In this document: positions 45,629 to 57,058 of the stretch, piece by piece
Layout of the letters: every line of letters starts with the position of its first letter
How positions within the stretch are numbered: the first letter of the stretch is position 1
Source: Astragalus membranaceus
Taxonomy: Eukaryota; Streptophyta; Magnoliopsida; Fabales; Fabaceae
Assembly: GCA_039519185.1 (NCBI GenBank)
Contig: CM076848.1
Span: 123,760,371-123,824,370 of the forward strand
Direction: 5' to 3'
Length of the DNA: 64,000 nt
Notes under the pieces: generated by a model
Seen by the model: the letters and a program-made list of their open reading frames with translations, nothing else
Database searches by the model: none
What the model was told of the DNA's origin: nothing
Translations under genes and position numbers: made by a program

Positions 45629-47748
45629 CTAGGGTGGCTGCTGGCCAATGTCTTCAAAGTTATAATATGTATCATCTTGAAGAATAGAAGAAAGCGATGC
45701 AATACTAATATTAAGATCAATGTTCTCCTGGGGTGACTGGCGCTGGGGCTGCTGGTCTGGCTGGACTGGCGCCTGGGGGTGCTGCTGGTTTGGCTGGCGG
45801 GGTGACTGATGCTGCTGCTGCAGGTATGGCTGGAATGGCGCCTGGGCCTGCTGGTGGTATGGCTGGGAATACTGAGGTGCGCCATACTGCTGAGGATACT
45901 GGGGTGCATACTGTTGATGGGAATATTCGGGTGCATACTGTTGAAATGCACCGATGTAACGCTGCTGCGGCGGCTGCGGGTAGGATGCTGATGAGGATGG
46001 CCTCCAGTGTCGTGACATCAGCTGATCCTGCAAAAACTTAAAGTGCTCCACCATGCGCTCCTCAGTTAGCTTAGCTTCCTCCGCAGCTACCCTAGCCTGC
46101 TCCGTAGCTACCCTAGCCTGCTCCGCAGCTACCCTAGCCTGCTCCCGAAGCGTCTGCACTTCCCGATCACTTTGCTCCTGCCGCTCGACAAACTGACGCT
46201 GAGCCTGCGTCATCAATTGCCTAACGACAGCATCCATCTCACCAGCATTGGGAACATAATTGCGACCAGTCGAGGATCCAGAATATGAAGCTGATAGACT
46301 CGGAATAATGCTTGTTCGAAAAGGAGCCGGTCCAATACCACCTGATCCTACCAGACGATTAGACTTTTGGGGACCAACTGCTCTCTCCCAAATATCCCGA
46401 GCTACTCTAGCCTCCTCCACAGGATTGATATCTGCCCCACTGCTCTGCTGTGACTCATGGTACTCAGTCAGCCTGGCCTGGAAGCTCTCCTGAAAAAAAT
46501 AACCCAACAAATAAATAACTAATTGTTAATAATAATATATAATATAATTGTAAAAGTACGTAGTTTTACCTGAATACGCCTCGCCCGATATGTAGCGTAC
46601 TCACCAGTCTCCTCCACCATATGCATGTGGCAATGCAACTCAGGCAAAGTGATTGGCCTTTGTTCCCTCTCCACCTATATATGTACATATATATTATTAA
46701 TTAAATTAATACACATATTGAAAATGACTAGTTAATTATTATAAATAATTAATTAATCAAGTAAAAAAGTAAAAAAATTTACCATACGCATGTGATGCGT
46801 TGCAGTATTCACACTCCCCCCTGTGTGTGTGCAGCCACCTTTTTCAGAAGCACGGTTCTTCTTGGCTTTCTCACAATACTCCTTAAATTCTGATGTCTGC
46901 CAATACAGCTTAAACTCAGCCCAAGTTGAGTCTCCAATATAAGATGGCTTTCTATCAACATCGTGCGCTCTCCACAGCAATTCAGAATAGCGATGAGAAC
47001 ATCTCTTATGGAACACTCTCTCAACTTGGGCTTGCTCCCCTGGTAACCATGTACATTTATCCTATTTAAGAAATTTACAATAATTTTGTTAATTATAAGA
47101 CAAATTAATTAATTAAGTCAGTAAGATCATAATACATACCAAATTAATTATTTCATATTGAAACTTACCAAAAATGATCTTAACATCTTCTTAATTGCCA
47201 CATCATCTTTTCTAACTTTCGACCACTTCTTCCGGCTCTTGGTAAAATTCTCCTTGATTGTTTTTGTGATGGCGGTAGCTAAAGCCTTCGAAGGAAGAAA
47301 ACTGCATTAAAAAAAGATGAATTTTGTTACACCAAATATATATAAGTTATATAAAAGGCAACAAAAATAAATTAATAAATAATAATATAATATATATATA
47401 TACTTACGAATCGCCAACAATCTGCAATATGATACGCCCATCAGGTGTACACCTCACCACATCAGTCCCATCAACGAATGTGCGTATCCCATCCGCATCA
47501 ACATGTGTCGGGGCTAAGCTCTCAGGAATCGATGAGTCCCCTGCAGTACTAGTACTAGCACCATCCTCAGACACAGGTGGTGGCAAATATCCGCCAGCAG
47601 TAACAACAACACGCGCAGGCTGAACACGGTGCCCTAGACGAGTAGATCTCTTCCGCCTGCTAGTGCTGGCGGCATCGACAAGTGGAGGAACATATGCGCC
47701 GTCATCGCGATCGGATCCTGAGTCATGAGATGCCCTAGACATATACAT
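45629..47748 (-). CDS. TNPA-like protein of the CACTA element (Transposase_24), five exons
   Basis: Joining 47748-47408, 47301-47169, 47061-46783, 46674-46570 and 46489-45629 gives 1719 bases, an open frame of about 572 residues with GT/AG introns throughout and matching phases. Exons 2-4 encode the Ptta/En/Spm transposase_24 region (KENFTKSRKKWSKVRKDDVA, WLPGEQAQVERVFHKRCSHR, STWAEFKLYWQTSEFKEYCE, KGGCTHTGGSVN, PELHCHMHMVEETGEY). The last exon has EEARVARDIWERAVG, a heptad-like REQARVAAEQARVATEQARV coiled coil and a Gln/Pro/Tyr-rich tail. In En/Spm the TNPA class binds subterminal repeats and modulates transposition. The start codon is the first in a frame with a serine-rich leader. Confidence 0.82.
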
Positions 47749-47833
47749 TTAAACAAACAACATCCTTCATTAAAAATAGAATTGTTTTACATAAATTACG
47801 TCCTTGATATTGAAACATATATAAATTAAATAA

Positions 47834-50800
47834 CTAATTTGAATCCCATTCATTCTCAAAATCATCATCTTCGGATGAGTGAATTCTTGATACACCAATG
47901 TGGTCTGCTGCATCTTCATCAGCATCTTCTTCGTCATCAACTTCATCACCGGTGTTTGGCTCATCACATAAACGACCAATGGGTTCAACTTCAATCACTT
48001 CATTTACATTAGACATCTCTTCCATTTGATATGGCACATCTTCCACCGTGTCATCATTTGTCTCAATACGACCTCTTGGTTTTGTTTTAATTGCGACACA
48101 CCAACCACGCCTATCAGTCCGCATTGATGGATAAGTGACATAATAAACTTCACCTCCTCCAGTGACCCCGGCCTTCATGCACACTCCACTCTTGACTGTC
48201 TCTCTGCCCTGTGTCCATTCATTGGTGTGAAATTTGTATCCATTGACAAAGTATGTGTGCCATTCTTTAACACATCTTCGAGGACCGTTTGATATGTTCC
48301 TCAAGTGTTGGTTGGTAGGATTTGGCGGGAGGGAATACACACATTGACTAAACCACATTGGAAAATGAGCATGAATATAAGCAGAAGACAGGTCTTCACG
48401 TACTGCCTCTTATGACAAAAACTCCCTAAAAAAAATAATTTAATCGTTACACTTGTCTACTTTATATTAACTAATTAAGATCGATAGTTAATGTTAAATG
48501 AGGAACATACTCAATAAATGATTGCACCTTAGTACAGTTTATCAACACATGAACATGTGCTGAACTTAACTCTTCATCTGTTAGCCAGTGAATTGACTCC
48601 TTCCCAGATGGACGACCGGGTAGACAAAAGACAGACAAAGCCAAAGGATGTCTAGGCCATTCAGTATCCATTTCATTTCGACTGCTTCCAGGAGCAAACT
48701 GATCATCATTCTTGAAATAATGAGAACAAAAATGTGTTGGTTCACGGTGTAAGTAAGAAGAACATATTGATCCTTCAACTCTAGCTTTGTTTTTCACCGA
48801 TCTTTTTGAATCACCCATGAACCTTGAGAAAATGATATTAATATATAATAGTCATATATTTTAAACTTGTTTCTTATATTATAAAAATTAGCTGACCTTT
48901 CAAACGGATACATCCATCTGTATTGGACAGGTCCGCCAAGTTTAGCTTCATATGCGAGATGCACTGGTAGATGCTCCATAGAATCAAAGAAACCAGGCGG
49001 AAATACTCTCTCCAATTTGCATAAGATAAGTGGGATGTCTTGTTCCATTTTTGAAAGATCATCAGCTTTTAGCGTTGCAGAACACAAATTCTTAAAGTAT
49101 TGACTTAGTTCAATGAGCGGATTCAAAACGTGTGTTGGCAACGAACTAAAAGCGATAGGAAGTAAGCACTCCATGAAAAGATGACAATCATGGCTCTTCA
49201 GCCCATGCAACCTCCCATTATCCACATCCGCACATCTAGATAAATTGGAAGAATAACCGTCGGGCATTTTCAACTCTTTTATCCACTGATAAACTGCTTT
49301 CGCTTGTTCAGTAGATAAAGTAAAATTGGCTTTGGGTTTCAAAGTCCTAGTACCTTGCTCAACCAACAACAAATCCTTTCATCTACAATAATGAGCTATA
49401 TCCTTCCTAGCTTTCTCATTGTCTTTTGTTTTGCCTTTCACATTCATGACAGTGTTAAATACGTTGTCAAAAAAATTTTTCTCTATATGCATGACATCGA
49501 GATTGTGTCTCAATAGATTATCTTTGGCTAAAGTGCTCCCGGGGTCCCTTATCTTTATTTAAAGTAACGAATTAGTCCTTTATGTTTTTTTTGTCCCAAA
49601 TATGTCCTTTATCTTTCAAATTTTTGACACATAAATCCTTTTCCGTTAACAGTGCTGATTTATCAAAAAAGAGGATTTATGTGTTAAAAATTTGAAACAT
49701 AAAGGACTGATTTGGGACAGAAAAGGATTTATGTGTCAAAAATTTAAAACATAAAGGACTGATTTGGGACAAAAAAAAGATAAAAGGACCAAATCGTTAC
49801 TTTAAATAAAGATAAGGGACCCCGGGAGCACTTTAGCCATTATCTTTCCAATAGGGAAGTTCCCAAAAAATACTTTTTTTTGTCCAATTGTGCCATTGTC
49901 CATAGCCATCTGAACGAGAGACAACACTCGCTACGACTTCCACGGGAGGGATATCCCTAACACTATTCCAAACTTCCTCTGGTGTCAACTTATGAGGAGG
50001 TCCAGCTGTTTCAACATTTCCCTTGATGAACGCATATTTCTGCTTTCTAAATGGGTGATCCATAGGTAAGAACCTACGGTGCGAGTCAAACCATGAAGTT
50101 TTTCCTCCGTATTTAACACTAAAAGCCTTTGTGTCAACCATGCAAATCGGACACGCCATCTTACGATGTGTCCCCCATCCAGACAACATTCCATAGGCAG
50201 GAAAGTCATTAATGGTCCACATCAAAGCCGCCCTCATCACAAAATTTTGTTTGCGTGCCGCATCATAAGTTAAAACACCATTCCACAACCTTTTTAGGTC
50301 ATCAATCAAAGGTTGCAAATATATATCAATACCAGCTGTTGGATTACTTGGCCCTGGAATAATAGAATTTACAAACATGTATGGTTTGGACATACACATT
50401 TCTGGAGGAAGGTTGTATGGGGTAACAATAACTGGCCAACATGAATACGGTGTTGCCGAGGCTTGAATATATGGTGTGAAACCATCAGAGCACAAACCAA
50501 GCCGAACATTGCGTGGATCACTGGCAAAATCTGGATGAACACGATCAAAATGCTTCCAAGCTTCACCATCAGATGGGTGACGTAATTCACCAGAATTATT
50601 TCTATTTTGATGTTTGATGGTGCCACGTCATTTTACCCGCGGTCTCCATTGAAGTAAACATCCTCTGTAGCCTTGGAATAAGAGGCAGATAGAACATTGC
50701 TTTTCGTGGAACCGTTTTGCCTCTACTCATCCCTCTTCTATTGACACGATAGCGTGGCTGTCCACAGAACTTGAATTCCGACAACTCTCCATCATTTATG

Positions 50801-51553
50801 CCAAACTCATTGTTATAATAGAGCATGCAACCAGACACACAACAATCAATCCTTTTAGATTTTAAGCCAAGCTTCGATACCACTCTTTTAGCTTCATAAT
50901 AACTTTGCGGCAAAAGCCCTCTAATGGGGGTTGCATCCAACATCATTTTGGTCATATATTCCATGCACAACTCAGCAACATTAAATTGAGACTTAGGACC
51001 CAACAACCGAACACACATTGATAATTTTGAGTCTTTCGATCCTTCAAATATGGGTTTATTTGTCTCACTCAAATACATGTAAAACCTTTGAGCTTCCTCA
51101 TCTGGAACTTCGTCAGCATCTGGTTCTTCAAAATCCAAATTTACTCCAACATCGTCAGATACCATTCCCTGATACTCATCTAACGATTGTATTCCCCCAT
51201 CCTTTAGATGTCGTAGTCGCTGGATAACTACTTGATGTGTGATCTACTACTTCAACCGGAACATTAACCGCAGGAACTGCAGCTACCCCTGGTGCTACTT
51301 CCCCGTGACGACTCCATGTCCAATAATTTAGCCTAAACCCATTATTGTAGAAATCAAGTCTAACTTCATGTTCATTTTTTAAAGCTCCAAAGGAACATTT
51401 CAAGCACGGACATCTAATACCGCCTTGTCGCCCAAATTCTTCATGATCAATGTACTTAGCACAAAAAATAAACTCTTCTACTCCTTGTACGAAACGTCGC
51501 TTTACATCAGATCTTCCAGGAAATAATCGATCATACATCCAACTACGATCCAT
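47834..51553 (-). pseudogene. TNP2-type CACTA transposase (Transpos_assoc, TNP2, DUF4218, DUF4216), broken
   Basis: Domains from right to left: Transpos_assoc (51553-51176, MDRSWMYDRLFPGRSDVKRR; RCPCLKCSFG), the TNP2 catalytic domain (51165-49833, with DFASDPRNVRLGLCSDGFTP and KMACPICM), the TNP2 C-terminus left of a MITE (LLRHNLDVMHIEKNFFDNVF), DUF4218 (49372-48900, HDCHLFMECLLPIAF; PVQYRWMYPFER), a linking exon (GDSKRSVKNKARVEGSICSS; HREPTHFCSHYF) and DUF4216 (48358-47834, WHTYFVNGYKFHTNEW). Defects: a frame change near 51190, a one-base frameshift near 50605, the MITE at 49526-49838 and a stop at 49379-49381. The protein would cut the CACTA ends; this copy cannot. Confidence 0.9.
49526..49838. 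mobile_element. Mutator-like MITE inside the TNP2 gene
   Basis: 313 bp, terminal inverted repeats GGCTAAAGTGCTCCCGGGGT extending about 45 bp almost perfectly, TSD ATTATCTTT (49517-49525, 49839-49847). It splits the transposase frame after WELPYWKDN. Its first six bases GGCTAA match the MITE at 39251, but the rest of the repeat differs. Confidence 0.93.
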
Positions 51554-52200
51554 AATTTCAAGAACTATGTACTACACTACAATATAAATAAAATAAACTA
51601 TCAAATAAACTATCAATTACTTCATATTTTGATATATATATATATATATATATATATTGAAATATTACTCATTTTATTTTGATATTTCAATAAACTATCA
51701 ATTACAAGCAACACAATTAATTTATTTGATAATGTTATATATTAATAATTTAAACATTATAAATAATAATTGCAAATTTAATTTTAGATTTCAATTTTTA
51801 TAAGACAATATATGTTAATAAAATTTATAAATGAACTTAATAAATAAGTTTTTTCAATATAAATTAGGGTAAAATATGTTTTTACTCCCTACAAAATCGG
51901 CTCCTTCTAAGTTTAGTCCCTACATTAACGAAATAGGCGTTTTGGTCCTCATCTTATTTTTCCGTTTTCAATTTTAGTCCCTCATGACTTTTAATAGCGC
52001 TTCAAAACTGTTAATAGCGCTTATAAAAGGTCAAAATAGCGCTATTAAAAGTTTTGAAGCGCTATTAAAAGTTATGAGGGAGGAAGTGAGGAGTTTCAAG
52101 AAGACATTTAGTAGGGAAGGAGAGAATTTGGAGAGAGTAAGAGAGAAATTTTAAGAAGGGAATGAGAGAATTGGTAGAAGTGTGAAGAATAAGAAGTGGG
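51554..52200. other. CACTA region upstream of the transposase
   Basis: AT-rich, with a (TA)n run at 51638-51656. From about 51868 to 52080 it resembles half of a 'GGGTAAAATATGTTTTTACTCCC' MITE with short internal inverted repeats (AATAGCGCTATTAAAAG). No gene seen. Confidence 0.5.
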
Positions 52201-52539
52201 GAAGGGATATATATAGGAAAACGGAGTCAAACGGTCAAATGGGGATTTGCAGCGGGTTTGGGGATTTGCGGCGGTTTCGGGGACTTGCGGCGGAAATTTG
52301 AAATTCAAACTGCACGCTTATTTTTTCAAGGCCGCCGGTAACGGGGATTTGGGGCGGTTTTGGGGATTTGCGGCGGACTTTTGAAAATTTAAAATGGCTC
52401 TTAATTTTTAAAAGCCGCCGGAAATGGGGATTTGCGGCGGATTAGGGGGATTTGTGGCGGTTTAGGGGGATTTGCGGCGATTTAGGGGGATTTGCGGCGG
52501 TTTTTTTAAAAAAAAATTAGGTCACCAAATTCAATATGC

Positions 52540-53201
52540 ACTATTTACTGTCGGGAAGATCTTGACCGTTAATTTAGTGTCGGCAATATCTTGACCGTTA
52601 ATTAGTGTCGACACTAATCACCATTGACTATTCAATAATCACGCTGCACTATTCACTATTTAATGTCTGATTCATCTTTTTCGTTAAAAGTAACCCCTTT
52701 ATAAGCAAAAAACTCCTCCTGGTTATTTCCACCACAAGAGACATCTACACTCATTAAATGCTTGGTGTCATCCTCCACTTTAACAACTCGTTCTTGCAGT
52801 TCCTCAAACTTTCTATTTAGAGATTCAACCATCTTTTCATACTTGCACTTCTCATCCTCCAATTAGAGAGTGAAGTTTCGGAGGATGAGAAGTGCATGTA
52901 TGAAAAGATGGTTGAATCTCTAAATAGAAAGTTTGAGGAACTGCAAGAACGGGTTGTTAAGTTGGAGGATGATACCAAGTGTTTGATGAGTGTAGATGTC
53001 TCTTGTGGTGGAAATAACGAGGAGGCGTTTTTTGCTTATAAAGGGGTTACTTTTAACGAAAAAGATGAACCGGACATTAAATAGTGAATAGTGCAGCGTG
53101 ATTATTGAATAGTCAATGGTGATTAGTGTCGACACTAATTAATGGTCAAGATATTGCCGACACTAAATTAACGGTCAAGATCTTCCCGACAGTAAATAGT
53201 G
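52540..53201. repeat. Long inverted repeat (arms about 321 bp, spacer 19 bp)
   Basis: 52540-52860 and 52880-53201 are near-perfect reverse complements around AATTAGAGAGTGAAGTTTC. Each arm encodes, outward from the centre, about 60 open residues reading EKMVESLNRKFEELQERVVK and MSVDVSCGGNN, so the two arms contain the same gene fragment head to head. The fragment looks like a coiled coil of unknown source. Transcribed through, the arms would fold into a hairpin. Confidence 0.93.
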
Positions 53202-53399
53202 AATAGTGAATATTAAATTAAAGGTGGAAGTTTCTTTACAAAGAAATGGAGACATACACCACTCTCTTGGAGCCGCTGCCGACAATGCCAAAGAGAGTGG
53301 CGTGTGTCTCTGTTTCTTGGTAGAGGTGTGAAGACGAAGAATGGGAGAAGGGGTTTATATAGGAGAAACGAAGTCAAACGGTCAAAAGGTAGCATCCGC

Positions 53400-53769
53400 C
53401 GGAAACGGTGGTTACCGGCGGATTTATGGGCGTTGCGACGGGCCTAGGGGATTTGCGGCGGACTTAGGGGGATTTCCGGCGGTTTTGTGAAATTCAAAAT
53501 TGGCAAATATTCGCCGCAAATAACCTTACCGGCGGATTGTTAAAATCTCGTAAAAAAATATTTTTGTAATCTCAAATCCGCCGCAAAATCCACAGGATCC
53601 GCCGCAAAATCCACGGCGAAAACAGATCCGCCGCAAAATCCACGGAATCTGCCGCAAAGTTTGAGGCGGATAATATCCGCCGGTAATTCCCCTAATCCGC
53701 CGGAAAGTTTGCGGCGGCTCTGAAACCGCCGGAAATTCCTGGCCGGAAATTCAACATTTTCTTGTAGTG
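53400..53769. repeat. CACTA subterminal repeats, 5' side
   Basis: More than ten copies of CCGCCGCAAAATCC or its reverse complement, up to the terminal CTTGTAGTG. A related cluster lies at 52240-52505, and the opposite end (45055-45410) has the same words. Confidence 0.88.
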
Positions 53770-53772
53770 TCC

Positions 53773-54143
53773 CTCAGAGGGCATATATTTATATTAAAGG
53801 AAGTTCAATTGAGTTGTGGGGAATTGGAAAACGTAAAGGGCTGAAAGTGAGAGGAGGAATGTATTTTTTTAGGTAAGAAATATAGAGAAAATCACATGAG
53901 TTTGGTAGAAAAGGAGGTAATTTATTAAGAAACCGAAACAACACACCCAAGAATATGAAAAGGACACATGTCATGAGAATTAACATGGAGGGCTCTGCCA
54001 ATATCTATCATATGGGTAACCCTTAAAAATACGTGTTCACAATCTTGAAATTTTAGGGAATTTCTTCGATTCTCGCCTTCCCTCTTTTTCCAACTTTACG
54101 TTGTCATTATCTTATCGCTAATAAAACAAATCATGCCAGTGGT
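53773..54143. other. Probable continuation of the Tat/Ogre LTR; no gene seen
   Basis: Follows the CACTA TSD and continues the LTR broken at 45036. No protein motif is readable, and no clear ...CA end could be fixed. Confidence 0.45.
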
Positions 54144-54392
54144 TGTTAGAATTGTAAATCTGAACTTACTATATATTATTTCACACTCAATTGAGTATAT
54201 ATAGAGAATATACAATGTGTAGCCTACACACTAACTAGTAACAAGAGACCTATCAGACTAACCAATAGCAATAACAAGTAACTATTCTAATTACAATAAT
54301 AAGCAATAAAATGAGCTGTACAATAAAATATTGTCTATTCTAACAGCCCCCCTCAAACTGGATCATGAGTAACAATCATGTTCAGCTTGAAG
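54144..54392 (-). mobile_element. Copia 3' LTR (202 bp) with the adjoining polypurine tract
   Basis: 54144-54345 reads TGTTAGAATTG ... TATTCTAACA with matching inverted ends. On the minus strand it is preceded by CAGTTTGAGGGGGGC, a copia polypurine tract, so the element runs to the right and was cut by the Tekay insertion at 54398. Its body would lie beyond the window's right edge. Confidence 0.75.
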
Positions 54393-54397
54393 AGAAT

Positions 54398-56921
54398 TGT
54401 AACATCCCTAACTTTTAAAGACTCGTACTATGATACCTAAGACCGATTAATTATTTGTGGGAATAATTGGTCGTGTCTCGGGGATTAATATGTCGGGAAA
54501 TTATCAAGAAAACCAATTCTCCCTATCATAAAGGGTGGCCTATTCATAGTTAAATGAAGAATTGGGGCCGAAGAGCAAATCTGTCTTTTCACACCCCTAG
54601 TTATTATAATATACTTATGAAGATTATAACTAATTACGAGCCGAAGGAATTGAGGAATCACAAATCGGAAAAGAATTAACCGAGAAAGTTTTGTACCGAT
54701 GAGAAACTCGACTTCTAACCTATGACTTAATGGGCCAGGGGTAGTTTGGTCTTTTCCCTATCATTTAAACCCCCAGCCCATACACTCTTGCCCAGCCTCA
54801 CTCTCTCACAATCAGCATTTTCTTAGAATTTAGAAAAGGAAAAAAGAAGCTGAAGAAGAGAAGAAAGGAAGGAGGAGGGCGAGAAGGAGAGAGGAAGAAG
54901 AAGGAGGGGAAGATCACCAAAACCCAGCTGCATGTAAGCCTTCTAACCTTCCCTCTACTCCATTTTCGATTTCTAATCCAATGGTACCACTTTCAAAGTC
55001 TGATCCTCACCCATTCTCTCTATCCCATTTTCTGTTGTGGTAGAAATGGTGAAGATGATGGAGCTCTGAATTGCTATGGCTTGCATGTTCAGTTTTGCTG
55101 TTAAGAGGGGGGAGTCTCAAGCATGCATTTCGATTTGGAGGAAGTTGTGAAAGATTGGGTTGCTGTTTCAGTTTGAGAGAAAGGAAGCACTGCCCTTGTT
55201 CGAATTCGGTTTCTAGCGGGGATAGTTCGTTGTTTTCGGTTCGACGATTTCGTCTCTCGACCCAACTCTCGGACTTCGGGCAACGGTGAGTTCTACTCAC
55301 GATAGGAAATTTTGATATTTTGAACTTGTTTTCGATGTTGAACTCCTTGGTCACGTTTTCTGTTTTGAAAGACTTAGAACCGAAAAACGATTTTTGAGTC
55401 CAAACGCCATTTTACGGTTTAATGAGAATTTTGATTAAAACGTTGAAATGAAATGATTTGTATATCGTCTGGAATATCTGGAAATTTTCTGAGTTTCAGG
55501 TGATCGAAGTTAGAAATCGAATTGGGCGAGAACGGAGAGCAAAAATGAGAAAAATGTGAAATTTTGGTAACAGACACAGGTCGCACGGACCGTGCGCCCC
55601 TGGGCACGGATCGTGCGCCTGCTTCGGGTTGGATGAATTGGAAATAAAACGGGACGCACGGGTCGTGCGCCCCTTGGGCACGGATCGTGCGCTCCCTTCG
55701 GGTTGGATATTTTAATTGAAGTGCATCACGCACGGGTCGTGCGCCCCTGGGCACGGACCGTGCGTGAGGTTCTGTTACCGACTTCCGTTTTCTCGTTTTG
55801 TCGCTCCGTTTGATCCCGAACCTTTTCTAATATCTTTCTCAATCATTTAAAAAGGAATTGCCTTACTGAAAACCTTATTTTGAACTGGTTTGACTAGTGA
55901 TTTTGAAAAAGAGCTTTGAAAGCCCATTTGATCGAAAAACCGAAACCCTAGTACGCGTGTGAGTACACCGACTGATGGACTAACTGAATATATATGTTTA
56001 TATATGTCAAATGAAAACGATTATAATGCCGGAGGTCTAAATTATGAATTCCTCAAAACGGATTATAGATCGATATGAATATTGTTTATCCAACTATTAT
56101 GTGATTGATCCTTTGGTGATCGAAAAGATATAAATTATCTAACTCTCGAGATTTGATATGTATTGTCATATGTATCGCGTTGGGTGACGACCCGACAAGT
56201 AGCATACTAGGAAGGGAAGTCATGAGCCCTCACCCTAGGCCCTGAATGTGTTTTGGCGTGGTCAACTCATGGGTTACCGGGATTAGCAGACGTTGTGCAG
56301 CCGGTTTGTGCTATGTTTAAAAACACGAATTTGCCGGGATTAGCAGTCGTTGTGCAGTCGGCAATTCGATTAAAAGATAAAGAACACGAATTTGCCGGGA
56401 TTAGCAGTCGTTGTGCAGTCGGCAGTTCGATTAATAAATAAGACATTGTTATGTCAACTTTTGTTGTAACTGTTTAATAAATTGAACCGAGTGTCAGTGA
56501 GGGGGCACGGTAGGACTCACTGAGATAATGTTATCTCACCCTATCCATATTTGTTGTTTTTCAGAGAAGCAGGGAAAAAGGAAGACTATTGTGCACGAGT
56601 AGTTGGTATACTCTCGGAGGTGCTGAAGACTTAGTCATTTTATCCTTTGTTCTTTTGTTGTCCTATTGGTTGTATAAACTTGTATTGGTTATGAGTTTTA
56701 CAAACCTTTATGTTTCTGTCTGGTATTTGGACCGAGTGCTGTTTTCTATTCGGTGTGGAACCGATGAACTTCTATTTTTATGAAGTAATGTTATTTCCGA
56801 TTAAGTGTTTATTTCGGAAAAAGTTTGTATGTCCAATACTTTAACAGGAACTGTGTCCTCTGAATTTCCGCATTTGTGCATCTTTGGTCTCTCTACACGT
56901 TAGAAATACCGGGGTGTTACA
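54398..56921 (+). repeat. Tekay 5' LTR
   Basis: 2524 bp, TGTAACATCCC ... GGGGTGTTACA. Inside are imperfect palindromes CGCACGGACCGTGCG and variants (55574-55769), a tandem repeat of about 65 bp based on GCCGGGATTAGCAGTCGTTG (56274-56435), and a hairpin GAGATAATGTTATCTC followed by ACCC near 56520. The short ORFs here are not genes. Confidence 0.9.
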
Positions 56922-56923
56922 TT

Positions 56924-56935
56924 TGGTATCAGAGC
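56924..56935 (+). other. Tekay primer binding site (initiator tRNA-Met)
   Basis: TGGTATCAGAGC two bases after the LTR end, fully complementary to the 3' end of initiator tRNA-Met. Confidence 0.93.
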
Positions 56936-57058
56936 GGTTCGACCTAGTCGGACTTAGATGTTAAGAGTCTTTTACGTCTTCTAAGTCTGATTTTTCTTAG
57001 TATGCTATTAGACATTGAGCCTGATCAACTTAATACTTTGTGCATACTTTGCAGAATC

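Larger units (their letters stand above)
45037..53769 (-). mobile_element. CACTA (En/Spm) transposon, 8.7 kb
   Basis: It begins CACTACTAGAAAAA and ends TTTTCTTGTAGTG, with the 3-bp TSD TCC (45034-45036, 53770-53772). Both ends carry many copies of a TTTGCGGCGGA-type word (45055-45410; 52240-52505 and 53400-53750), the subterminal repeats to which the TNPA-like protein binds. Two minus-strand gene sets lie inside: a TNP2-type transposase (broken) and a Transposase_24/TNPA-like gene (open). It also contains a MITE and a 321-bp inverted repeat. It is inserted in a Tat/Ogre LTR. Confidence 0.94.

Noticed and set aside
45733..46041. Plus-strand Gly/Ala-rich ORF (TGAGAAGLAGLAPGG)
   Set aside because: It is the antisense shadow of the Gln/Pro-rich last exon of the TNPA-like gene.
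55101..55283. Small ORFs around 55.0-55.4 kb, including an apparent secreted-type peptide on the plus strand
   Set aside because: They lie inside the Tekay 5' LTR, differ on both strands and have no recognisable domain.
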